Source of the DNA: an uncultured Commensalibacter sp.
GTDB lineage: Bacteria; Pseudomonadota; Alphaproteobacteria; Acetobacterales; Acetobacteraceae
Length of the DNA stretch: 64,000 nt
Direction: 5' to 3'
Assembly (NCBI GenBank): GCA_946699565.1
Contig: CAMPDW010000001.1
Span: forward strand, 1 to 64,000
Both the position numbers and the translations under genes were made by a program. This document shows, piece after piece, positions 49,331 through 57,302 of the stretch. Each line of letters begins with the position of its first letter. Positions within the stretch are counted from its first letter, which is position 1. Under the pieces are notes generated by a model. That model made no database searches. It was not told the DNA's origin and saw nothing but the letters and a program-made list of their open reading frames with translations.

Positions 49331-50803
49331 ATGGAACAAGAACAAGCCTATGCTCCTTTTGATATTATCATTTTTGGAGCTACAGGTGATTTAACATCGA
49401 GAAAATTATTACCAGCACTCTATTATCGCTATCTTGATAAACAACTCCCCCCACAAACCCGTATTATTGGTACAGCACGTTCCCCCTTAACTAGTGATGA
49501 TTTTAAAAAACGTATTCATAATGGACTAGTCGAATTTGTACAAAAATCCTATCAAAATCCGGAAAATATCAAAAATTTTCTTAATTTAATTTCTTATGTT
49601 AGCCTAAACGGAGCCGAAACAGAAAGTAACTGGCCAGAATTACAAAAAAAATTCGAGGCTAAAAAGGCAAATGATATCCGTATCTTCTATCTAGCCACAG
49701 CACCCCGATTATATGGTGATATTTGCGATAATCTAGCACTTAAAAATCTCATTACACCGACAACCAGAATTATTCTAGAAAAACCAATTGGGACTTCCTT
49801 AAAAACAGCAGAAGAAATAAACCAACGCGTTGGTAGACATTTCCCAGAAAATAATATTTTCCGTATTGATCATTACCTTGGTAAAGAGACAGTACAAAAC
49901 GTTATTGCCTTACGATTTGCCAATCCCGTTTTTGAACGTCTCTGGAATTCTGATTCCATTGATTACGTACAAATTACAGCAGCGGAAACCGTAGGGGTTG
50001 GTAAACGCGGCGGTTATTATGACGGTGCAGGTGCATTGCGAGATATGGTACAGAACCATCTTTTACAAGTTTTATGTATGGTGGCCATGGATCCTCCCAT
50101 CTCACTTAATGCAGATGACTTGCGAAATGAAAAATTAAAAGTGTTACGTTCCTTGAAACCCATGAATGATGAGGATATCAAAGAAAATACGATAAGAGGT
50201 CAATATACAGAGGCTACCTTTAATAACGAAAAAATATCTAGTTATCTTGAAGACTTAGGTAAAGATCACAGCGATACTGAAACATTTATTACCTTAAAGG
50301 CTTTCATTAACACCGCACGCTGGGGTGGTGTACCTTTTTATTTGAGAACAGGCAAAAGACTAGCTAAAAAAGTAAGTGAAATTATTATTCAATTTAAACC
50401 TTCTGCTTGGAAACTTTTCAGTACTCCCCCTCAAGCTAATCGTCTTGTTATTCGCATTCAACCCGATGAAGGGGTTTCTTTATCCCTACAAATCAAAGAT
50501 CCCAAAAAAACCTATACAAATCTCCGTAGCACATCCATCAATATTGAATTTCCAACAGCGTTTCACATTCGTTATCCAGATTCTTATGAGGGTCTGTTAA
50601 TGGATGTTGTAAAAGGAGATCCTATCTTATTTATTCGCCGAGATGAAGTAGAGGCATCCTGGCGTTGGATAGAACCAATCTTGGATGGCTGGGCCAGAAA
50701 TTTGACATCTTTAACATATTATCCAGCAGGAAGTTGGGGGCCTAAAAATGCGAATGATTTGCTTCATAAAAATAAGCATATTTGGCATGAAAATATGACT
50801 TAA
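49331..50803 (+). CDS. zwf: glucose-6-phosphate 1-dehydrogenase
   Basis: Zwf oxidises glucose-6-phosphate to 6-phosphogluconolactone, the entry to the pentose phosphate pathway, which is the main sugar route in acetic acid bacteria. The 490-residue protein has the nucleotide-binding IIFGATGDLTSRKLLPALY, and the catalytic RIDHYLGKETVQN with its essential histidine. GAGALRDMVQNHLLQVLCM and VPFYLRTGKRL are also diagnostic. It is a single gene here; the usual partners pgl and edd/gnd are not in the window. It is followed by a 15-bp hairpin. Confidence 0.97.
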   Translation: MEQEQAYAPFDIIIFGATGDLTSRKLLPALYYRYLDKQLPPQTRIIGTARSPLTSDDFKKRIHNGLVEFVQKSYQNPENIKNFLNLISYVSLNGAETESNWPELQKKFEAKKANDIRIFYLATAPRLYGDICDNLALKNLITPTTRIILEKPIGTSLKTAEEINQRVGRHFPENNIFRIDHYLGKETVQNVIALRFANPVFERLWNSDSIDYVQITAAETVGVGKRGGYYDGAGALRDMVQNHLLQVLCMVAMDPPISLNADDLRNEKLKVLRSLKPMNDEDIKENTIRGQYTEATFNNEKISSYLEDLGKDHSDTETFITLKAFINTARWGGVPFYLRTGKRLAKKVSEIIIQFKPSAWKLFSTPPQANRLVIRIQPDEGVSLSLQIKDPKKTYTNLRSTSINIEFPTAFHIRYPDSYEGLLMDVVKGDPILFIRRDEVEASWRWIEPILDGWARNLTSLTYYPAGSWGPKNANDLLHKNKHIWHENMT

Positions 50804-51121
50804 TAAACATGAAATCATTATTATTAGCTTTAAAACGGTTAATAATAATGATTTAAATAAACGCTTCATTCAACTTGACACCTGAATTTATATCCTTTTT
50901 TCTAAACTTTGTTTATTGCTGACTTAGACAAAGCTTGGCAAAATTAAAAGACAATAAATAAAATCAAAAATACTTTTGCAACAAATATTAAAAAAAATAT
51001 CCATATAAATGCTTAATAACTCATAAAAAATCTTATTGTAAATTTAATCAAAATATGATCTTAAATAAATGATTTTCTTTTCAATATAGATATAATTTAT
51101 ATATAATTATTTTAAGACTTT
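50804..51121. other. 318-bp intergenic region after zwf
   Basis: AT-rich gap. It holds the zwf hairpin at 50812-50854 and a weaker imperfect inverted repeat around 50910-50935 (CTTTGT / ACAAAG). Promoter(s) for the following gene should lie in its right half. No ORF of note. Confidence 0.6.
50812..50854 (+). terminator. hairpin after zwf
   Basis: A 15-bp perfect AT-rich stem (AAATCATTATTATTA / TAATAATAATGATTT) with a 13-nt loop begins 8 bp after the zwf stop codon. No clear U-tract follows. Confidence 0.55.
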
Positions 51122-51559
51122 ATGACAACTTCTGATAAATCTCCTTCTCCTTTACGAAACTATTCAATAAAGAAAAGAATAAAACAACGTGTTATTGTTG
51201 CCTTACTTCTTTCTGGAGGAATTATTTTTTGTCAAGAAATGGGATGGTTGGATCGATTTGCTGAGCAGTTTGTTAAACAAAAAATAGATTGGTCAAACAA
51301 CCAAGATATAATAAGCTATTTAAAACAAATTATAACAACTAAACATTTGACGGATCTCCCTTTAAAATGTTTAATTTCCGTAATCAATAATGATGATGGC
51401 ACGTCTATATTAAATGTAGAAATTCATGAAAAGCATAACCAAGAATGTATGACAACAAGAACAAATTTTCCTACTGTTTTTACTTTTCGTGTTAATCGAT
51501 TAAATGGTAATATCCAAATCGATAAAGATTCACCGAATCATTTTTACCCAATTCAATAA
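51122..51559 (+). CDS. membrane-anchored protein of unknown function upstream of the Rieske gene
   Basis: A 145-residue protein with a basic cytoplasmic start (YSIKKRIKQR) and one transmembrane helix (about 24-40), then a periplasmic domain. The soluble part includes LPLKCLISVIN, TSILNVEIHEK and TFRVNRLNGNIQID, with two cysteines (LPLKCLI and NQECMTT) that could pair. I recognise no family. It lies 12 bp before the Rieske gene on the same strand and is presumably co-transcribed, which makes a role in the quinol-oxidising chain possible but unproved. Confidence 0.65.
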   Translation: MTTSDKSPSPLRNYSIKKRIKQRVIVALLLSGGIIFCQEMGWLDRFAEQFVKQKIDWSNNQDIISYLKQIITTKHLTDLPLKCLISVINNDDGTSILNVEIHEKHNQECMTTRTNFPTVFTFRVNRLNGNIQIDKDSPNHFYPIQ

Positions 51560-51571
51560 AAACTATTATAA

Positions 51572-52192
51572 ATGGTAATGGATAATCAATCTTCCTCTTC
51601 ACCACCTGTTCCTCGTCGTCATTTCTTAAACTTACTTACTGCAAGTTCTTTAACGGTTGGTGGTGTTATTTGCATATGGCCATTTTTAGAAAGTTTAAAG
51701 ACTCAAAACACAATCGTTACCCATAGCTATACAGATGTCGATATTTCATCCTTAAAAGAAGGACAACAAATTACCGTCATGTGGCAGGGGCATGCCATTT
51801 TCATTCTCCATCGTTCTGCTAAGACTTTGGCTCTCTTAAAGGATCAAGAATTATTAATACGTTTACGAGATCCAGATAGTAAAGAATTACAGCAGCCTCC
51901 CTACACCAAAAATTGGCATAGGTCTATTCAGCCAGAAATTGCTGTTTTAATCGGTGTATGTACTCACCTAGGATGTGTACCAACCCTTAAACTCAATAAT
52001 TCTCTGGGGGGACATTATAATTGTGCTTGCCATGGATCAAAATTTGACCTGGCAGGAAGAGTTTATAATAATATGCCAGCTCCGTATAATTTACCCGTTC
52101 CCCCCTATAAGATTTTAAAACCCGGTATTCTTCGTATCGGGGAAAATCCAAATGGTGAAAATTTTGATTTCAAAAGTCTTACCCAAATTTAA
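51572..52192 (+). CDS. petA: ubiquinol-cytochrome c reductase Rieske iron-sulfur subunit, orphan
   Basis: The Rieske protein passes electrons from quinol to cytochrome c1 in complex III. The 206-residue product has a twin-arginine-type start (VPRRHFLNLLTASS) and one transmembrane helix, then the Rieske domain. All ligands are present: Cys130 and His132 in CTHLGC, Cys151 and His154 in CACHGS, and the disulfide pair Cys135-Cys153. Normally petB (cytochrome b) and petC (c1) follow directly. Here the next gene is the RNase P RNA, so petBC are absent from the operon. It may work with a complex encoded elsewhere or be a relic. Confidence 0.93.
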   Translation: MVMDNQSSSSPPVPRRHFLNLLTASSLTVGGVICIWPFLESLKTQNTIVTHSYTDVDISSLKEGQQITVMWQGHAIFILHRSAKTLALLKDQELLIRLRDPDSKELQQPPYTKNWHRSIQPEIAVLIGVCTHLGCVPTLKLNNSLGGHYNCACHGSKFDLAGRVYNNMPAPYNLPVPPYKILKPGILRIGENPNGENFDFKSLTQI

Positions 52193-52246
52193 TTAAATAT
52201 TTTAATTCTTCTTGCTTTTTATAAAAAAATCTTTCATCTTGACTTT

Positions 52247-52635
52247 ATCAGATAACCAGATGATCGCTGTTTACGTGCCTAGCATCGTAAATAGAGGAAA
52301 GTCCGGGCTCCACGGGAAAACGGTGCCAGTTAACGACTGGCGAGGGTGACCTTAGGGAAAGTGCCACAGAAAACAAACCGCTTGCCGATTTTTAATCAAT
52401 GCAAGTAAGGGTGAAAAGGGGTGGTAAGAGCACACCGCATGACTGGTAACAGAAATGGCATGGTAAACCCCACCGGGAGCAAAACCTAATAGAGGTAATC
52501 GATTTATAAATAATCAAGGTTTTTCCGCCTTGTTACCTGGGTTGGTTGCGCGAAATACGATGCGAATCGTATTCAAGATGAATGATCATCATTTATATAT
52601 CATAAATACAGAACCCGGCTTACCGGTTATCTGAT
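52247..52635 (+). ncRNA. rnpB: RNase P RNA, type A
   Basis: The catalytic RNA of RNase P, which trims tRNA 5' leaders. The P4 half GAGGAAAGTCCGGGCTCC is at about 52292 and its partner region with ACAGAA near 52611 closes the core. ATCAGATAACC at 52247 pairs with GGTTATCTGAT ending at 52635 to form P1, setting both ends. GGTAAACCCCACCGGGAGC is the expected P15-like region. A TTTT at the 3' end may terminate it. Confidence 0.93.
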
Positions 52636-52767
52636 TTTAAAACTCCAAGATATTCAATAATATACTTTAAATTCATTTATTCACTCACTTTATCCCACTT
52701 TTTACTCAAAAAATAATTTAAATAATCTCTTTGACAATAAAGTGAATTTATGCGTAATTATTTGACC

Positions 52768-52803
52768 TCCCATATTTACCCATGATATCCCAAGAGCTAT
52801 AAT
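52768..52803 (+). promoter_or_regulatory. mraZ promoter with three MraZ boxes
   Basis: TCCCA at 52768, ACCCA at 52778 and TCCCA at 52788 read on the minus strand as TGGGA, TGGGT and TGGGA, exactly 10 bp apart. TGGGN repeats with 5-nt spacers are the known MraZ binding pattern in E. coli. They overlap a good promoter: TTTACC at 52775 and TATAAT at 52798 with a 17-bp spacer. MraZ bound there should block transcription of the dcw cluster. Confidence 0.75.
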
Positions 52804-52851
52804 ATTTCCATTATTTTACAATTCTAACTTTATATGGGATACCTTAACATA

Positions 52852-53334
52852 ATGCATTTATTCCTTGGATCTCATCAGAATCGACTGAATACCAAAGGAA
52901 GAATGTCTATTCCCACTAGTTTCCGCTCTACACTCCGCAAAGAAGAAAAATCAAAAGAAGAAATTTCTGTTATTTTTCGTCCTTCCCATATTTTGCCCTG
53001 TATCGAGTGTTGGTCTCTTGCTGTGTTTATTAAATTCTCCGCCATTTTAGATAATGTTGACATTCTTTCAACGGAACATAGTGATCTTGCAACACTTATT
53101 TATGCACAAGCCTGGCCTATGGATCTGGACCGAGAAGAAAGAGTTTTACTTCCGGAAATTATAAAACAACATGCTAATTTAACAGATAAAGTTACTTTTA
53201 TGGATTTGGGAACCATTTTCCAAATTTGGGAATCCAATACTACTCAAAAACATTATAAAACCATTATGCAACGGACAAAAATAATTGTACTGCCCCATAC
53301 TAACAAAGTAAAAGCTGAGCATTTGGAAAAGTAA
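52852..53334 (+). CDS. mraZ: MraZ, transcriptional repressor of the dcw cluster
   Basis: MraZ has two SpoVT/AbrB-like DNA-binding motifs and forms a ring that represses its own operon. The first motif is FLGSHQNRLNTKGRMSIPTSFR at the N-terminus; the second has AWPMDLDREERVLLPEIIKQHA. The ATG at 52852 gives the usual start MHLFLGSH and 160 residues; an in-frame ATG at 52834 lies within AT-rich leader and is less likely. Three 10-bp-spaced binding repeats lie upstream. rsmH begins 1 bp after its stop codon. Confidence 0.95.
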   Translation: MHLFLGSHQNRLNTKGRMSIPTSFRSTLRKEEKSKEEISVIFRPSHILPCIECWSLAVFIKFSAILDNVDILSTEHSDLATLIYAQAWPMDLDREERVLLPEIIKQHANLTDKVTFMDLGTIFQIWESNTTQKHYKTIMQRTKIIVLPHTNKVKAEHLEK

Positions 53335-53335
53335 A

Positions 53336-54316
53336 ATGATAAACTATTACTCATCAATCCAAACCGATGGTCATTTCCCAGTTATGCTCAATGAGATGAT
53401 CAATATTTTACAACCTAAAAAAGATGCGATTTACATCGATGCAACCTTTGGCGGTGGTAGTTACAGCAAAGCAATTTTATCTACTACAAAATGTAAGGTT
53501 TGGGGAATTGATCGCGATCCTGATGCAATTAAACGCGGTAAAGAAATCATTAAAGATTTTCCATCATTAAGCTTATTACAAGGTGACTTTGCGCAATTGG
53601 AAAAACTTGCCAATGAAAATAATATACAATCCCTTGATGGAATTGTAATTGATCTTGGTGTTTCTTCTTTTCAATTAGACGAAGCGGAAAGAGGTTTTTC
53701 ATTTCGTTTCGATGCCCCCCTTGATATGCGTATGAGCAAATCTGGGAAAACCGCCGCTGATCTTGTTAATCAACTTTCTGAAACGGAACTAACTAATATT
53801 TTTTGGTATTATGGCGAAGAACGTTTTTCACGTCGTATTGCTAGATCCATTGTCAAAAACCGAAAAAATACACCTTTTAAAACTACATACCAACTTGCCA
53901 ATTTAATCAACAGGATTATTCCTTCTAAAAAAAATAAAATCAATCCTGCCACACGTTCTTTTCAAGCCTTAAGAATTGCCGTAAATGACGAATTAACTCA
54001 AATCAAACAAGCCATGACAAGTGCTTTAAAATTACTCAGACCTGATGGAAAATTGATTGTTATTTCTTTTCATTCGCTTGAAGACAGAATTGTCAAAGAA
54101 ATCATGAACCAGGCAACAGGAAACCTTGCAAGTCCATCTCGGCATCATCCCTCATCCTTGTCTCTACAATCCAGTTCTTTCTTATACCAATCTTTAACAC
54201 ATAAACCCCTCCGTCCAACAGAAAACGAAATTTTGCGCAATCCACGGTCGCGTAGTGCAAAATTACGTGCAATCAAACGTTGCCTGAAACTGGAATCAAG
54301 GAGTATATGCTTATGA
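53336..54316 (+). CDS. rsmH: 16S rRNA (cytosine-1402-N4)-methyltransferase
   Basis: RsmH methylates N4 of C1402 in 16S rRNA and lies in the dcw cluster in nearly all bacteria. The 326-residue protein starts with HFPVMLNEMINIL and has the SAM motif YIDATFGGGSYSKAIL, then VDGIVIDLGVSSFQLDEAERGFSF in part, ATRSFQALRIAVNDEL, and ISFHSLEDRIVK. The C-terminal PLRPTENEILRNPRSRSAKLRA is diagnostic. Its last codons overlap the start of the next gene (ATGA). Confidence 0.97.
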   Translation: MINYYSSIQTDGHFPVMLNEMINILQPKKDAIYIDATFGGGSYSKAILSTTKCKVWGIDRDPDAIKRGKEIIKDFPSLSLLQGDFAQLEKLANENNIQSLDGIVIDLGVSSFQLDEAERGFSFRFDAPLDMRMSKSGKTAADLVNQLSETELTNIFWYYGEERFSRRIARSIVKNRKNTPFKTTYQLANLINRIIPSKKNKINPATRSFQALRIAVNDELTQIKQAMTSALKLLRPDGKLIVISFHSLEDRIVKEIMNQATGNLASPSRHHPSSLSLQSSSFLYQSLTHKPLRPTENEILRNPRSRSAKLRAIKRCLKLESRSICL

Positions 54317-55329
54317 TTATCCGTCCTTTTACTTTGTTTTGTTTTATACTTTCTGGTGTATCTGGTATGATTTTATACACTCAAAAACATAAAACGACTG
54401 TTCTAGACCACCAAATTGCCAAAATTATTCACGATACTGAAAAGTTAAAATCTCGAACAGCAATGTTACGAACTGAATGGACCCTGTTAAATCAACCTGA
54501 CCGATTAAAAACATTAGCTAATAATTTTCTTCCTCAACTTCAACCACTATCCCCAACTCAATTTGTGCAAATGTCTACTCTTCTCAATCAACTTCCACCT
54601 ATTCAAAAAGAACTAGAAAAAGATCCTACACGTGAACAAATTGCTCTAACGGTTGCAACCAATCACCGACAATCATATAAAACAAGTGAAAAACCAAAAT
54701 CCATTATTGTATCGGACAATAAAATCAATAAACTAGACGAACAAGACGAACTTCCTACACAATTAACAGGTTCCGATAATAAAGATAATGATAAAACACC
54801 AACACCACCAAAAGCTTCGCCTAAAAAACCTGCTAATTTAATAGTAATATCAAAGAAAGAAAATCATCCCAATTCTTCTAATCCCTCAAATAAAACTATT
54901 CAAAAACCTAATCCTATAAAAACAGCTTTATTTAATAAAGATAAAATAAAAATTAAAGTTCAAAATAACAATGATCATGATGATGTAACACAAAATAACC
55001 ATCCTGATCTTCTAAAATCAATCAAGAAAAATGTTAAACCTATTACTATAGCTAAAAATATGCCAAGTAAACCCGCTACTATCCATTCTGATTTTTCAAT
55101 CGCCGATAGCACTGATACCTCTCTATCCTCTGCAAAAGAAAAGTCAGCACCTAACCCGATTTCTAAAAAAGATACACATCCTGTAACAAGTGTAAGTTTT
55201 CAGACAAAACACACCGTTGCGACGAAAACAACTCATAATAAAATACAAAAAACCCGCTATCATTCTGAATCAGCTTTTGGCGATGATAATGATGATTCTT
55301 TGCCTGCTCCTGTTCCTTTTTCTCAATAA
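54313..55329 (+). CDS. ftsL: FtsL-position division protein with long disordered tail
   Basis: FtsL is a small bitopic divisome protein that with FtsB and FtsQ activates FtsWI. This gene sits in the ftsL slot between rsmH and ftsI. A helix at about residues 4-19 (LFCFILSGVSGMILY) and a coiled coil after it (IAKIIHDTEKLKSRTAMLRTEW, LNQPDRLKTLA) match FtsL. The remaining about 240 residues are rich in Lys, Asn, Thr, Ser and Pro and probably disordered. Typical FtsL is only about 100-130 residues. ATG 54313 overlaps the rsmH stop and sits nine bases after AAGGAG; 54307 is possible. Confidence 0.75.
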   Translation: MIIRPFTLFCFILSGVSGMILYTQKHKTTVLDHQIAKIIHDTEKLKSRTAMLRTEWTLLNQPDRLKTLANNFLPQLQPLSPTQFVQMSTLLNQLPPIQKELEKDPTREQIALTVATNHRQSYKTSEKPKSIIVSDNKINKLDEQDELPTQLTGSDNKDNDKTPTPPKASPKKPANLIVISKKENHPNSSNPSNKTIQKPNPIKTALFNKDKIKIKVQNNNDHDDVTQNNHPDLLKSIKKNVKPITIAKNMPSKPATIHSDFSIADSTDTSLSSAKEKSAPNPISKKDTHPVTSVSFQTKHTVATKTTHNKIQKTRYHSESAFGDDNDDSLPAPVPFSQ

Positions 55330-55350
55330 GTTAATTAAAGTCAAAAATTA

Positions 55351-57243
55351 ATGATGCACTACGAAAAAGATCCTGTGGAAAACCAATTTTTTAGACAGCC
55401 AAATCAAAAAAAAAAAATAACCTCTTATCAAATTGATAAAACACGAATCCGCCTGTTTATAACAGCCTGTGGATTTACTGTTCTTTTTGGAGCAGTAATA
55501 ATAAAATTAATTTTTGCTACAATTATCGCCCCACTTCCCCCTCAGAAACAACAAGTTGCACCCCTAGTTCCCCCTATTCCCAAAAGTGATCCCAAAGGAA
55601 CTATTGCGGGGGATTTTTCATTACCACAAATTCATAGGGCCTCAATTATTGATCGAAATGGTCAAATTTTGGCTATTTCTCTTCCTGTGGCACAATTATA
55701 TGCTAATCCAATTGAAATTATTGATCCTAATGATATTGCCCATCAATTACAATCTGTTTTACCGAATCTCGATATTAATAAAACCATTCAAAGGCTTTCA
55801 TCCAAAAAACAATTTGTTTATCTTGCCCGTGACATTTCTCCCAAACAAGAAGTAGATATTAACAATCTTGGTATTCCAGGTATTTATTTTGAAGAGGGTG
55901 AGCGTCGACATTATCCCTTAGGACGATTAGCAGCCCATGTTCTGGGAAGTGTAGATATCGACGATCATGGTATTGCCGGTATCGAAAAATATCTTGATCA
56001 ACGGCTTATGAATGATCACACCTCTTTAAGGCTTTCAATTGATACTCATGTACAAACAGCTGTTCAGGAAGAAGTTCAGGCAGCCATGCAAACCTTTCAG
56101 GCTGAAGCTGCTTGTGGCATTATTATGGATGTTCATACAGGTGAAATTCTTGCTATGGTTAGCTTGCCTGACTATGATGCTAATTTATTCAGTAAAGCCC
56201 CTCCTAATCAAAGATTTAACCGTGTTACAAACGGAATGTATGAACCTGGTTCAACCTTTAAGCTTCAAAATGCAGCTATGGCTTTGGAGGTAGGAAACAT
56301 TCATATTTGGGATCGTTTTGCTACTGCACCTGTAAGGGTTGGAAGATTTACGATCCACGATTTAAAAACTGATCATTTTGCTCCTTATCTTTCTTTACCT
56401 GAAGTTCTTGCCTATTCGTCAAATCCTGCTTCGGCCCATATTGCTTTAGATGTTGGTGGGGAGAAACAACGTGCATGGTTACAAAGAATGGGTTTTCTCG
56501 CTCGCGTTCCTATTGAATTACCCGAAGCGGGTCGTCCTTTGGTACCTTCTGCTAAAAATTGGGGTATCTCGACGATTATGACGGTTGCTTTTGGGCATGG
56601 TATCGCGGAATCACCATTAGCTATCGTTCGTGGAACTGCGGCCACTGTAAATGGTGGATATTTAATCAAACCAACCCTGTTACTTAAACAAGATGATGCA
56701 AATACACAAGTTATCATTGATCCAACCTTACCCAAAACAGATAGCCCCGATGGTGATAAGGTTCTTTCCGATAAAAATTCACTTATTTTAAGGAAAATTT
56801 TAAGATTAGATGTTACTCAAGGAACAGGTAAAAATGCTGAAGTACCAGGCTATTTCGTCGGAGGGAAAACAGGAACCAGTGAAAAGGTTGGTAAAGGAGG
56901 TGGTTATTTAAAACATGTTAACGTTTCCGCTTTTACCGCTGTTTTTCCGATGAATAATCCTCGTTATGCTGTTTATGTCATGCTGGATAGTCCAAAACCA
57001 ACCAAATTTACTCATGGCTGGACAACTGCGGGATGGAACGCGGCACCAACAGTTTCGAAAATTATAGCCCGTATTGGACCAATGCTTGGATTATTTCCTA
57101 ATATTAAAAATACAAGTAAAATAGAAGAGAAATTATTTATTCCACTTCATCCTTCTGTACCAAGAGGTGTAAGAGCTCTGGGCCCTGGAAATGATCCAGG
57201 TGATCCCCACCTTAATCATCAGAAAAAAGCACATCAAAAATAA
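55351..57243 (+). CDS. ftsI: septal penicillin-binding protein (transpeptidase)
   Basis: FtsI (PBP3) cross-links septal peptidoglycan with FtsW. The 630-residue protein has a membrane anchor (about 34-52), the pedestal domain with the class B start HRASIIDRNGQILAIS, and the transpeptidase domain. Catalytic motifs are Ser301-x-x-Lys304 in EPGSTFKLQ, Ser356-Ser-Asn358 in YSSNPAS, and KTGT at 506-509. The pedestal motif RRHYPLGRLAAHVLG is present. Spacing from the ftsL-like gene is 21 bp. It is followed by murE after 59 bp. Confidence 0.97.
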   Translation: MMHYEKDPVENQFFRQPNQKKKITSYQIDKTRIRLFITACGFTVLFGAVIIKLIFATIIAPLPPQKQQVAPLVPPIPKSDPKGTIAGDFSLPQIHRASIIDRNGQILAISLPVAQLYANPIEIIDPNDIAHQLQSVLPNLDINKTIQRLSSKKQFVYLARDISPKQEVDINNLGIPGIYFEEGERRHYPLGRLAAHVLGSVDIDDHGIAGIEKYLDQRLMNDHTSLRLSIDTHVQTAVQEEVQAAMQTFQAEAACGIIMDVHTGEILAMVSLPDYDANLFSKAPPNQRFNRVTNGMYEPGSTFKLQNAAMALEVGNIHIWDRFATAPVRVGRFTIHDLKTDHFAPYLSLPEVLAYSSNPASAHIALDVGGEKQRAWLQRMGFLARVPIELPEAGRPLVPSAKNWGISTIMTVAFGHGIAESPLAIVRGTAATVNGGYLIKPTLLLKQDDANTQVIIDPTLPKTDSPDGDKVLSDKNSLILRKILRLDVTQGTGKNAEVPGYFVGGKTGTSEKVGKGGGYLKHVNVSAFTAVFPMNNPRYAVYVMLDSPKPTKFTHGWTTAGWNAAPTVSKIIARIGPMLGLFPNIKNTSKIEEKLFIPLHPSVPRGVRALGPGNDPGDPHLNHQKKAHQK

Positions 57244-57302
57244 AATCTATGCATTTAAATCCATCCTTTTCCTCCCATCCTTCAGAATAGGTTGTTTATT
57301 TT

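Noticed and set aside
52834..52851. Upstream ATG as the mraZ start
   Set aside because: The family start MHLFLGSH-like sequence begins at 52852 and the extra residues are not conserved in MraZ as I know it.
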